Shown here: positions 7,682-15,213 of the stretch, piece by piece
Position numbering within the stretch: the stretch's first letter is position 1
How the letters are laid out: every line of letters starts with the position of its first letter
DNA from: Betaproteobacteria bacterium TMED156
GTDB lineage: Bacteria; Pseudomonadota; Gammaproteobacteria; Burkholderiales; Burkholderiaceae_A
DNA length: 15,213 nt
NCBI GenBank assembly: GCA_002171155.1
Contig: NHHF01000028.1
Location: 1 to 15,213 of the forward strand
Direction: 5' to 3'
Made by a program: the position numbers and the translations under genes
Notes under the pieces: model-generated
What the model was told of the DNA's origin: nothing
The model's input: only the letters and a program-made list of their open reading frames with translations
Database searches by the model: none

Positions 7682-8428
7682 ATGCAAATCCTTAATTTGG
7701 AAGACGGTATTTTTTTTGAAATGGGAGATGGGAAAAATTGGCGGGTTGTCCATCCAGAAATGGGAGCAACCCAAATCACACTCAATCATGGCATTCACGC
7801 ACCTGGTCAAGAATTCACACAGCATATTCACGACCAGTCAGAAGATGCTATCATTTGTCTGGAGGGTGGGGGATCAATTCGACAAGGGAACACATACACT
7901 CCAATCACGGCTGGCGAAGTGATGTTTGTTCCAGCAGGTGAGGTTCATGGAACCAAAAATACAACCAGCGAACCCGCTAGAATGATGAGCTTTCAGTCAC
8001 CTCCTGACATGGCTCTCTATCGAGGAGAACGAAACCATGCTTCTGGCCAATCACCAAGGCCTGAAGTTGGACATATTAGCGATGTACAAGTAATCGAAAT
8101 GAGCAAGGGGGGACCAATTTTTGGTCGCTCAGGGAATTGGAGAAACATCATTTCAGACAAAAAAGGGGCAAAATACCTTTCGTTGGATTTTATTCAACTG
8201 GAAGCTGAACAGTCATTCAAACACCACCCGCAGCATACTGAGTCGATTTACGTTGTTATCGATGGATCAGCTTACGTGAAATCAAAAGGAAAAGAATGGG
8301 ACCTAACCTTCAAAGACGTAATTTTCTTAAATGCTAATGAAACTTTTGAACTGACGGCAACAGTTGATAAAAATGAAAATCAATTGACAAAAATAGTCCA
8401 TTGCCGCAGTTTGCCTTTTGAAGATTAG
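7682..8428 (+). CDS. Bicupin protein of unknown function
   Basis: This 248-residue protein consists of two cupin barrels. The first (residues ~30-110) has a complete metal site: GQEFTQHIHDQSEDA gives His48, His50 and Glu54, and PAGEVHG gives His89. The second (~165-240) keeps the first motif as HHPQHTESIYVVIDG (His181/182, His185, Glu187) but the second motif (FLNANETFEL) has no His, so its metal site is incomplete. Cupins of this type include sugar isomerases, dioxygenases and binding proteins; I cannot choose among them. No signal peptide is present, so it is cytoplasmic. A GGAAG ribosome binding site precedes the ATG. It lies 54 bp after hisF and 30 bp before the GH36-like gene, which suggests a joint role in carbohydrate metabolism, though this is inference from position only. 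Confidence 0.75.
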   Translation: MQILNLEDGIFFEMGDGKNWRVVHPEMGATQITLNHGIHAPGQEFTQHIHDQSEDAIICLEGGGSIRQGNTYTPITAGEVMFVPAGEVHGTKNTTSEPARMMSFQSPPDMALYRGERNHASGQSPRPEVGHISDVQVIEMSKGGPIFGRSGNWRNIISDKKGAKYLSLDFIQLEAEQSFKHHPQHTESIYVVIDGSAYVKSKGKEWDLTFKDVIFLNANETFELTATVDKNENQLTKIVHCRSLPFED

Positions 8429-8458
8429 GATTAGTAGTACACATAGGAACTATAATAA

Positions 8459-9163
8459 ATGAGCTTAATGTTTGAACGCCGAGGCAATTTAGCGATAGTA
8501 CAATCTGCACACTATCAGATCAATTTTGACCTCTCAACTGGCACTTGGCACTACCATGATAGAGATGGATATGGTGTTATAAGAAACGCGTATACAAAGA
8601 TAATACTAAATAATGGTACGTTTTTGACAACCGTGGATGCAAAGTACCGGAAATTTACTACACGACAACCAAGTGATGATATTTTGGGCCGATACCAGCA
8701 AATTACTTTCTCCCACGAATCTCGTTCACGAAAACTTAAAATCAACCTTCACCTGAAATGCTATTTCGATCAACCTTATCTAGTTTTTTCTGTGGGAGTC
8801 CAAAATCTGTCTCCAAAACAGATTAGACTCAGCCAAATTGACCTAATTAATACTTCACCCTTAACTCAAGCAAGTGAAACGTCTGGTGGGCTATATCTGT
8901 CAGGTAAACCCGAATCGTATCAATTATTCCTAGATACTCACCCACTTTACAAAAATGAGATTTCGTCTTTGTACAAAGGTATAGAAGTTAATCAAAATCA
9001 CGATAGTTTTCCATGTTACCATGGTGAATTTTATCATCCACAGAGCAAAAAATCGTTATCCTTTGGTTTCTTAACTAGTCAAAAATGGTGGTCGTCGGTT
9101 CAGGTTGGATACAAAGGTCAAACAACCCCCGACGAAAATGGGAATTTGGGAATCGATGATTGA
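8459..9163 (+). CDS. N-terminal part of a GH36/alpha-galactosidase-like protein (interrupted gene)
   Basis: The 234-residue frame begins with an ATG after an AGGAAC ribosome binding site and runs to a TGA at 9161-9163. It is beta-rich (YQINFDLSTGTWHYHDRDG, LHLKCYFDQPYLVFSVGVQN, SFGFLTSQKWWSSVQVGY), like the N-terminal super-sandwich domain that precedes the catalytic barrel in GH36-type proteins. SFGFLTSQKWW resembles the end of that domain. After the TGA the same frame stays open and joins the C-terminal part, so both pieces appear to be one gene of about 860 codons interrupted once. The sequence between 9164 and about 9250 in this frame is rich in Asn, Ser, Cys and Arg and looks poorly protein-like. 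A second frame (9105-9290) is also open there, which would fit two compensating indels. Recent pseudogene formation or a sequencing error are both possible. Confidence 0.6.
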   Translation: MSLMFERRGNLAIVQSAHYQINFDLSTGTWHYHDRDGYGVIRNAYTKIILNNGTFLTTVDAKYRKFTTRQPSDDILGRYQQITFSHESRSRKLKINLHLKCYFDQPYLVFSVGVQNLSPKQIRLSQIDLINTSPLTQASETSGGLYLSGKPESYQLFLDTHPLYKNEISSLYKGIEVNQNHDSFPCYHGEFYHPQSKKSLSFGFLTSQKWWSSVQVGYKGQTTPDENGNLGIDD

Positions 9164-9286
9164 TCAATCTACCACAATTGTGAAAATGCTATTTGTCCCA
9201 GCAATAACTCGGTCAGTAACCATTCCGGCTATCGTGGGCGAAGAAAGAATAGCCGCGCGACGGAAGTTTGTTCAGAGTCTATATAT

Positions 9287-11038
9287 TTGAATTTCAGTCA
9301 AGGTCCAGCATCTTCCTTTGAAAATTATGCTCACCTGATTAGTAAGTTATCTACATTGGGACATTCTTCTGAGTCAAAAACTAGTTCAGCAAAAATACCA
9401 TTAGGGTCGAGTTGGAATTTGCAAAGTGAAACTTCACATCAAGGCTTTCAGAAGACATCTATTATTAAAAAGGATATCAAGAGAAAAATTGATTTTATCA
9501 GTAGCCAAAAACAAGCTGGTTATTTGGATGACGTGGAATACGTTCAATTGGCATCACTACCGAGCTTATTTGCTAACGATGACATGAGTTTTGATAAAGA
9601 ACCTAAAAACAATAAAGATGTCAAATTGACGGCGAACGATCAGCTCTTGGCCATGCTAAAAAATACCGTGCCTGAGCTACACGAGAAGGGGCTGAAGGCT
9701 AGCTTAAGGTTTTCTCCGTTCTGTCTACTAGCTTCTGACAAATCAACAAATAAGGCTGAGGATCTTTTACTTACCGACGAGCGACAAAGGAAAACAACAC
9801 TGTTCCTACCTGGAAGTGGTTTGGAGGTTGGCTTACTTGATCTCTCGCAACCAACGGCCGGAGAAAAAATTCGCCAACAGATTCAAAGTCTTGTTGATGA
9901 TTGTCGAATTGACTGCCTGTATATTGATGTTTTACCATACGTTCAAGGACCATTAAAAAGTCCAGAAAATTTCACTTGGAATAACAAATCATTAACATCG
10001 ATAGAACTATATAAGAAGGGGTTAGAACTACTGGTATCGACAGTTAGAAGCTGCAATCACGAGGTTAAATTAATTGGCGAACACTCACCTTTCGTTCTTA
10101 GTTCAGGCTTCTTTTCTGGCCACCAATTTGTTAGCCAAGAAACTATTGGTGATCAGTTATGGATTTCACGTCGAGATATTAAACAAACGATGTTTAATTT
10201 TGCAAAATATTTACCTCTAAATCAATCGATTGGGAATACAGAATTGGGAGCTATTACTATTGATGAACCAAACCCGACTAACGGTGTTCATTTGACCGCA
10301 ACACTTGCGGCTATTGCCGGTGGTTCAATCATGATTAATGACGAACTCGACCAAATGAAACCCGATCGTTTAGAGATATTGGACAAACTGTTTCCACTAT
10401 CCTTAGGCCCAGCAAAAGTGATTAACTTAAATGACAAGACTGACATGGTAAGCAATTACCCACAGGTCTGGAATTTACCGGTCGATAAAACCTCATTCGA
10501 TAAAAAAACTCACGGCAAAAAGTTGGCTACGGACGAAACCTGGAATATTTTAGGAATCTTTAATTGGCAGGAATATACAGATCAAATAACATTTGGGCTA
10601 GCTGATATTGGATTAGATAAGTCAAAAAACTATTTGGTGCATGATTTTTGGAATTGTCAATTTTTAGGAACGGTACAGAACCGTTTGACATTGATGGATG
10701 TACCGCCTCAATCAGGACGTTTATTGTGTATTCGACTGAAACAAGACATCCCACAACTACTGGCAACGGATCTTCATTTTTCGCAAGGTGGTGCTGATGT
10801 ATTATCAGTTGGATGGGATGAAGACCGACATACCTTTTTGTTAGTTTGCCGAGCACCGCGAGAAAAAGGTGATATTTTTCTTCATTTACCTGATGATTAT
10901 TTACCTACTGAAACTGCTTGTGTAGGTGCTAAATACACTTATAAATGGCAAAAGCCAATCCATAAAATTACTTTTAGTCAAGCTCAACAGAAAGTGATTC
11001 AACTCAGTATTCGATTTTCTAAAACATCATCTGGGTAG
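9287..11038 (+). CDS. C-terminal part of a GH36/alpha-galactosidase-like protein (TIM barrel and beta domain)
   Basis: This 583-codon frame continues the upstream frame after the TGA at 9161-9163; its apparent TTG start at 9287 is probably not a real start. It has an (alpha/beta)8-like catalytic region and a C-terminal beta domain (LGIFNWQEYTDQITFGLADI, YLVHDFWNCQFLGTV, PPQSGRLLCIRL, ATDLHFSQGGADVLSVGWD) typical of GH36-like proteins. The positions expected for the nucleophile (Asp214, LYIDVL) and acid/base (Asp297, WISRRDI) keep Asp. However, the usual GWCSW and YIQIDDGYQ motifs are degenerate here (PLGSSWNLQ and EYVQLASLP). Substrate contacts are therefore altered, and the protein may act on another sugar or be inactive. 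No signal peptide is evident. It follows a bicupin gene. The GH36-like call comes from motif memory, not a search. Confidence 0.65.
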   Translation: MNFSQGPASSFENYAHLISKLSTLGHSSESKTSSAKIPLGSSWNLQSETSHQGFQKTSIIKKDIKRKIDFISSQKQAGYLDDVEYVQLASLPSLFANDDMSFDKEPKNNKDVKLTANDQLLAMLKNTVPELHEKGLKASLRFSPFCLLASDKSTNKAEDLLLTDERQRKTTLFLPGSGLEVGLLDLSQPTAGEKIRQQIQSLVDDCRIDCLYIDVLPYVQGPLKSPENFTWNNKSLTSIELYKKGLELLVSTVRSCNHEVKLIGEHSPFVLSSGFFSGHQFVSQETIGDQLWISRRDIKQTMFNFAKYLPLNQSIGNTELGAITIDEPNPTNGVHLTATLAAIAGGSIMINDELDQMKPDRLEILDKLFPLSLGPAKVINLNDKTDMVSNYPQVWNLPVDKTSFDKKTHGKKLATDETWNILGIFNWQEYTDQITFGLADIGLDKSKNYLVHDFWNCQFLGTVQNRLTLMDVPPQSGRLLCIRLKQDIPQLLATDLHFSQGGADVLSVGWDEDRHTFLLVCRAPREKGDIFLHLPDDYLPTETACVGAKYTYKWQKPIHKITFSQAQQKVIQLSIRFSKTSSG

Positions 11039-11098
11039 TAGTATTTAATCCAACAGAAGTATACTGAAAATGTTAAAGAAATGAGGAGGGGAAGCCAA

Positions 11099-13678
11099 TT
11101 GCGCATGAAAAATCCCCGTGTACAGTATCTCGGGATTCTTAATTGGTTAGTCTGCTCATCTGTTTGGGTAACATTTTTTTCGCCGTTTACAGAGGTACTA
11201 GCGGAAAGTCAGAGCTCATCTGATTTCGATAATAGTCGACGAATAGTCTCTATCAACGCACACCTCGGAGGATTAGCAGAAAATATACAAATTTCCGATG
11301 GCTTCTTGTGGAATCCTGCCAATTTGGCTTTTTCTGAAAAAAGCCAAATTACTCTGATTGGTACACCAATTTTATCCCAACCTCAAGACGCGAGGAGCTA
11401 CGTTCCGACCAGGCGTGCTAGCGGTCTCTCCGCTACAGCTAGCGGGAAACAGTTTAATCTAAATTCTGCTGGTGGCTTTTCTATTGCTTTTTGGCGAGAA
11501 GATTGGTCAGGTCAGCCCACTAATTTATCAAAGTATCAAATTGGTGCAGCAGTTAGCTACGGTATTCCTTGGAGTGAACAACTCGGTATAGGATCAACAA
11601 TTCGATACTTTAAAGCTTCAAATCAGCCATTTAACACTGATTCGCATAAATCAATGAATGCTCAGATGGCTCTAGATTTGGGATTACACTATCGACAAGC
11701 GAATTTTTTATGGATGAACCGAACAGCAACCTTCGATTTCGCATTAATGGATCTGGGAAATCTAGCTGAAGATAATAATGGTCCAACAAATCCTTTTGCT
11801 CAACTTGGATCGATCTATCATCTAACACCTCGAACTCATTTATCTGCCAGTTGGAATTTAGGTGCATCGGTGAGTAACAACAATAAAGTACAACTTGGTA
11901 TTGAGCAGTGGTTCTTTGCATTGCCTGATTCTCTATTTAAAACTAATAACATGGGAATTAAAGTTGCTGATGGTTACTTCGCTTTGCGTGCGGGGTTAAC
12001 TATTCCAACCCAAAAATCCAAATCTAATCTAAGCTATCCTTATCAGATTGGTACAACCTTTCAGACTGGTAATTTGCAATCGAAAAGTAGAAAAACTATA
12101 GCAACCTTAAGATTGGAATACGCCTATACTCGATGGTCTCATTTGCCCCGAACAGTTGATCATTGGATTGCCGCTACCATAAATTGGGGAAAAAACACTA
12201 CAATACAAACGGAGAATCAGAAAGTAGAAATAGGAGAAAGTATCATTGATATTGAACCAAATTTGACACGATCAGCTGAAACCATTGTAACCAATTCATT
12301 GCCAGCTCCACTAGACTTTAGTTCACGTCTGATAGCTTCACCATCGATTTTTTCGCCTAGCCTAAACGGAGGCGATGATGTTGTGACTTTTACATTTGGG
12401 GCTTTGCATAAAGGGATTGAAAACAATCAAAAAATAGATGATTGGATATTAGAAATAAGGGATGAATATCAGCGAATCGTTCAGAAGTATACTCACTTTC
12501 GTCAAAATACAGATAGGTACCAAGTGATCTGGGACGGAACCAATTTTGCTCAGAACCCATTAACAGACGGACAATATACAGCAAAGGTCATTTGGCAGAA
12601 ACCCAATGGGGAAAAAGTAGAACATAGTAGAACAACCATCATTGTTGATACTATTGCTCCAACTTTTAGTTTATCGGCGGAACCAGTTATTTTAGTGAAT
12701 GACGCTCTGTCTGTAGAAGGCCACGCAAGTCATCGGTCTGGAATTGATCTTAGGTATGAAGATACCGAAATTTCTCATTGGGAAGTTAAATTAGTAGAAA
12801 ATGGGAAAAAGGTTTTAGAAGAAACCAGTGGGTATGGCTCTCCTCCTAACCCATTTTTCTGGAAGCTTAAAATGACTACCCTGATCTCTGAAAGCAACAA
12901 TAACGAAGGAGCATATCATTATGTTGCAACCCTCTGTGATTTAGCGGGTAACTGTCAGACAAAAACTATCCCAATTTCTGTGATTGACTTACGGACAGTC
13001 TCTAGTCGGCAGGAAAAGCGCGGGTTAGTAATTTCTCTGCCGTGCATTATGTTTGAGACTGATTCATACGAAATAGAAATTGAAAGTTACGTTAAAGAAC
13101 TAGGCGAGATTTCACAGGCCATTGCTGCCTACCCTGAAACTAAAGTAGTAATTGAGGGACACACCGATGACGTAGGAGATGAGAATTACAACTTGGAACT
13201 ATCTGAGCGAAGAGCAGAGGTTGTTCAACAATATTTAATCGATCATTTTCAGGTCAATCCAGATAGATTATTAGCTATCGGCCGAGGGGAACAGTCCCCT
13301 ATTTTGCCTAATAATTCTAATACGAATCGTCAAAGAAACCGAAGAGTTGATATTATTTTACTCACAAGGGAAAGTGAGACTTCACAATCTTCGGATTTTA
13401 TCAATGAAAAAGATCGATTAATGGATGGTGAGTATTATACCCTGTTGGTTGGCTCGTTCCAAAATGAACAAAATGCAATAAAACTGGCACGAAAATTAGA
13501 GGAAGCAAGTTTACCGATGCCAATTCAGGTTTCTAGAGTTACAACTACTGGTTCTCGACAAGTTTGGTACCGGGTAATGGTAGGAAAGTTCTATAAAAAA
13601 TCCATAGCACTAAAAAAGGCCAACGACTTACCTCAGTTCATAATAACCAAACCATTACTGATATTAGCTAACGACTAA
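11099..13678 (+). CDS. Outer-membrane protein: PorV/PorQ-like barrel, Ig domain, OmpA domain and SPOR domain
   Basis: An unusual four-part protein of ~859 residues. A signal peptide (LGILNWLVCSSVWVTFFS) is followed by a beta-barrel-like domain (~40-365) beginning with the FLWNPANLAFS motif seen in PorV/PorQ-type proteins. Next come Ig/FlgD-like beta domains (~415-635; YQVIWDGTN, PLTDGQYTAKVIW, IIVDTIAPTFSLSAEP). An OmpA peptidoglycan-binding domain (~650-765; FETDSYEIE, VVIEGHTDDVG, LSERRAEVV, DRLLAIGRGEQSP, RRVDIILL) follows, and the chain ends in a SPOR domain (~778-859; YYTLLVGSFQNEQNAIKLARKLEEA). OmpA and SPOR both bind peptidoglycan, so the product probably ties the outer membrane to the wall, with SPOR favouring stem-stripped glycan at division sites. 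A strong AGGAGGGG (11084-11091) lies 7 bases before TTG 11099 and 13 before ATG 11105, so either may be the start; ATG 11081 would place the ribosome binding site inside the gene. Confidence 0.85.
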   Translation: MRMKNPRVQYLGILNWLVCSSVWVTFFSPFTEVLAESQSSSDFDNSRRIVSINAHLGGLAENIQISDGFLWNPANLAFSEKSQITLIGTPILSQPQDARSYVPTRRASGLSATASGKQFNLNSAGGFSIAFWREDWSGQPTNLSKYQIGAAVSYGIPWSEQLGIGSTIRYFKASNQPFNTDSHKSMNAQMALDLGLHYRQANFLWMNRTATFDFALMDLGNLAEDNNGPTNPFAQLGSIYHLTPRTHLSASWNLGASVSNNNKVQLGIEQWFFALPDSLFKTNNMGIKVADGYFALRAGLTIPTQKSKSNLSYPYQIGTTFQTGNLQSKSRKTIATLRLEYAYTRWSHLPRTVDHWIAATINWGKNTTIQTENQKVEIGESIIDIEPNLTRSAETIVTNSLPAPLDFSSRLIASPSIFSPSLNGGDDVVTFTFGALHKGIENNQKIDDWILEIRDEYQRIVQKYTHFRQNTDRYQVIWDGTNFAQNPLTDGQYTAKVIWQKPNGEKVEHSRTTIIVDTIAPTFSLSAEPVILVNDALSVEGHASHRSGIDLRYEDTEISHWEVKLVENGKKVLEETSGYGSPPNPFFWKLKMTTLISESNNNEGAYHYVATLCDLAGNCQTKTIPISVIDLRTVSSRQEKRGLVISLPCIMFETDSYEIEIESYVKELGEISQAIAAYPETKVVIEGHTDDVGDENYNLELSERRAEVVQQYLIDHFQVNPDRLLAIGRGEQSPILPNNSNTNRQRNRRVDIILLTRESETSQSSDFINEKDRLMDGEYYTLLVGSFQNEQNAIKLARKLEEASLPMPIQVSRVTTTGSRQVWYRVMVGKFYKKSIALKKANDLPQFIITKPLLILAND

Positions 13679-13975
13679 TTGGTCTACCTATCATAATTAC
13701 CCTTTTATGAACGATAGGACTAAATACATCGAAAAATGATTTGGTAGAACATGAGCAGTAGACAGCAATGGGAGAAAGAGGCTACTCGAGTGTTACTGGT
13801 GGTTTGCAACAGCAAGGGTGTGATGCACGGTAAGTAAAACGCTAAGCTCTTATTGTAATAGATGTGCCTCCAATACTAAGTAACTCTATAAAAATTAGGT
13901 TTTACATGACATCTCAAATTTTTCAACAAAAATTAAGAGACCGGACATCCTTATACAAGTGAGTTTTAATAATCA
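13679..13975. other. Convergent intergenic region (297 bp)
   Basis: This stretch separates the plus-strand OmpA/SPOR gene from the minus-strand adaptor gene, so it should hold two terminators. It contains the hairpin noted separately and a weak one near the adaptor gene's end (13958-13977, AGTGA/TCACT with a ten-base loop). A 28-codon frame at 13751-13837 (MSSRQQWEKEATRVLLVV...) has no ribosome binding site and matches nothing I know. I find no RNA gene here. Confidence 0.5.
13687..13718 (+). terminator. Possible terminator hairpin downstream of the OmpA/SPOR gene
   Basis: CCTATC (13687-13692) pairs with GATAGG (13713-13718), extended by ATAA/TTAT inside with a small bulge. It lies nine bases after the stop of the OmpA/SPOR gene, where a terminator is expected. 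No run of T follows, so it is not a standard intrinsic terminator. Confidence 0.3.
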
Positions 13976-15213
13976 CTATCTTTTTGAGCTGTTATCTCGG
14001 GTGAGTTGGTCTAGGGAAGGAACGTAAACTACTGCACCGCTCGAAATGCCACTGGTAATTTCAAAATGCGTATTATTTCGCTGACCAACCTCAACTCTCG
14101 TTCTGATTCCTTTTAATTCTTCAATTTTGTCTTTTTTTCTCTTGTCTTTTTTGAGTTTAGGAGCGTTTAGGTCATCAAGCTGAACAAAGTATTTTCGTTC
14201 GGCCTCAATATTTGTTGACAAATCACGGAGATCAAATTTCCCTTCAGAGGTTAAGTGTATAGATGTCGGTCCTACTCGTAATCCATTTGAATTTTTATCC
14301 AGCAAAACTTCAACATTATGACGGTCAATATCTGCATTGATTTTGCCAACTGTAGATTCGTATTTTTTCCCAACTAGTGTTTCGAGAGTAACCGATTGAT
14401 TCGGTACTAACAAACCAAGGTCTACGTTCGACACAGTCACGTTAGCGGTTAGCATTTCAGACACAATAACAGCCTCAATCGGTAATTGTAGAACTGATAC
14501 TTCGTCGAAAACAATAATATCAACATTCGCCGACATTCCAGGTAAAAGTTCATATTCTGAAGTCGCGATTTCGATAACAACTTCAAAAGCTACTACACCA
14601 GAAGAGCCTTGTCCCGTATTTGCACTCGGAGCAATTTCAGTAACTTCTCCACTGAATAATAGATTAGGATAGGCGTCTATCGTTATTTCTGCTTGCTGGC
14701 CTAGGGCTACTTTCGAAATTTCCGCTTCGTTGATCCTTGTTTTAACAACCATCTTGGACAGATCTGAAATAACCAAAATTGCTGGGCCTTGAGAGCCATA
14801 ACCTGATCGGGATCCCATAACAATCTCGCCTTCTTCAAATGCCAATCGCGTGACACGGCCTGACAGAGGTGCCTTAACCACAGTCCAGCCGAGCTCATCG
14901 TCAATTGACTGCAAAGCACTTTCGGCACGTAGTAATCCCGATTGTGCTTGAATCTCTGAATTGATACTAACCGAGGTCTCTTGCTCAACCGTTTCAAGTG
15001 CCTGTTGTAATCGGATTTTAGCTGATTCCAAATCGGCTTTGCTGCGTTTGGTATTGGCTTCTTGGGATGTCTTTATCGTTCCCAGATTCTGTTCTTGTAA
15101 TCGAATTGTTGCTTGTCTGTTAGCAATAGCTCGATCTCGGGCTTCGATATTCCGCTTCTGAGATTCTATAGATTTGGTTTGAGAAGTTACATTTTTCTGC
15201 GCAGTTTGATAAG
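13976..15213 (-). CDS. Periplasmic adaptor (membrane fusion protein, HlyD/MacA-like) of an efflux or export pump (partial)
   Basis: The minus-strand frame is open from the right edge to a TAG at 13976, about 412 codons, so the N-terminus is outside the window (TTG 15031 is not the real start). In order from the visible start: a coiled-coil hairpin arm (repeated Gln/Glu/Arg heptads, e.g. IESQKRNIEARDRAIANRQA and IKTSQEANTKRSKADLESA), then the lipoyl/barrel-sandwich half (WTVVKAPLSGRVTRLAFEEGE, VMGSRSGYGSQGPAILVIS), then a beta-barrel domain (MVVKTRINEAEISKVALGQ, ITIDAYPNLLFSGEVTEIAP, LLPGMSANVDIIV, LQLPIEAVI). This is the HlyD/RND/MacA adaptor fold, which links an inner-membrane pump to an outer-membrane channel. 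Between LPIEAVI and the C-terminal domain sits an extra ~80-residue segment plus a Lys-rich stretch (APKLKKDKRKKDKIEELKG). The pump genes should lie beyond the left or right of this gene, probably downstream past 13976 only if not replaced by the convergent OmpA gene; none is visible here. Confidence 0.88.
   Translation of the reverse strand, partial: YQTAQKNVTSQTKSIESQKRNIEARDRAIANRQATIRLQEQNLGTIKTSQEANTKRSKADLESAKIRLQQALETVEQETSVSINSEIQAQSGLLRAESALQSIDDELGWTVVKAPLSGRVTRLAFEEGEIVMGSRSGYGSQGPAILVISDLSKMVVKTRINEAEISKVALGQQAEITIDAYPNLLFSGEVTEIAPSANTGQGSSGVVAFEVVIEIATSEYELLPGMSANVDIIVFDEVSVLQLPIEAVIVSEMLTANVTVSNVDLGLLVPNQSVTLETLVGKKYESTVGKINADIDRHNVEVLLDKNSNGLRVGPTSIHLTSEGKFDLRDLSTNIEAERKYFVQLDDLNAPKLKKDKRKKDKIEELKGIRTRVEVGQRNNTHFEITSGISSGAVVYVPSLDQLTRDNSSKR

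Noticed and set aside
7677..7941. Additional plus-strand frames inside the bicupin gene
   Set aside because: They overlap a clear cupin coding frame and show no motif or ribosome binding site of their own.
9161..9163. TGA read as an amino acid (recoding or selenocysteine)
   Set aside because: No other gene in the window uses TGA as sense, GH36-type enzymes are not selenoproteins, and no hairpin typical of a SECIS element is visible after it.
13751..13837. 28-codon open frame in the convergent gap
   Set aside because: No ribosome binding site and no recognisable sequence; lengths like this are expected by chance.

Overview
The window is a piece of an AT-rich (roughly 40% G+C by eye) genome of an uncultured Gram-negative bacterium. 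It carries several exported or periplasmic proteins, an outer-membrane barrel fused to OmpA and SPOR domains, and a periplasmic adaptor of an export pump. The PorV/PorQ-like barrel plus FlgD-like Ig architecture and the DUF3108/TapB-like secreted protein resemble proteins of the FCB and Poribacteria-like lineages. I cannot place the organism more precisely. The first ~277 bases are clearly different: GC-rich, with codon use like an alphaproteobacterium, encoding on the minus strand the C-terminal domain of a nitrate/sulfonate-type ABC transporter ATPase. The switch is abrupt, runs into the middle of an AT-rich gene and changes reading frame, so it looks like a chimeric assembly join (a recombination breakpoint is less likely).

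Layout. 1-277: ABC ATPase fragment (-). 278-2020: two overlapping genes for exported proteins (-), an Ig/carboxypeptidase-regulatory-like protein cut by the join and a TapB-like protein. 2125-2841: a possible 16-codon leader, then a PAP2 phosphatase (+). 2902-4921: moaD-moaE fusion followed by aroA (-). 5049-5750: SRAP/YedK-type abasic-site protein (+). 5936-6009: tRNA-Pro(CGG) (+). 6090-7627: recO and hisF, overlapping by 7 bp (+). 7682-11038: a bicupin followed by a large GH36/alpha-galactosidase-like gene interrupted by an in-frame TGA (+). 11099-13678: a four-part outer-membrane protein (barrel, Ig, OmpA, SPOR) (+). 13976-15213: a partial RND/ABC-type periplasmic adaptor (-).

Most genes are housekeeping or metabolic and do not form one pathway. 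Possible functional pairs are bicupin with GH36-like protein (carbohydrate handling) and the OmpA/SPOR barrel with neighbouring envelope genes. I see no CRISPR array, insertion sequence, integrase or defence system. The more notable points are the GC join, a HisF with Gln at the position of the catalytic Asp130, an EPSP synthase with Ser at the glyphosate-tolerance position equivalent to E. coli Pro101, the MoaD-MoaE fusion, the interrupted and active-site-degenerate GH36-like protein, and the barrel-Ig-OmpA-SPOR fusion.
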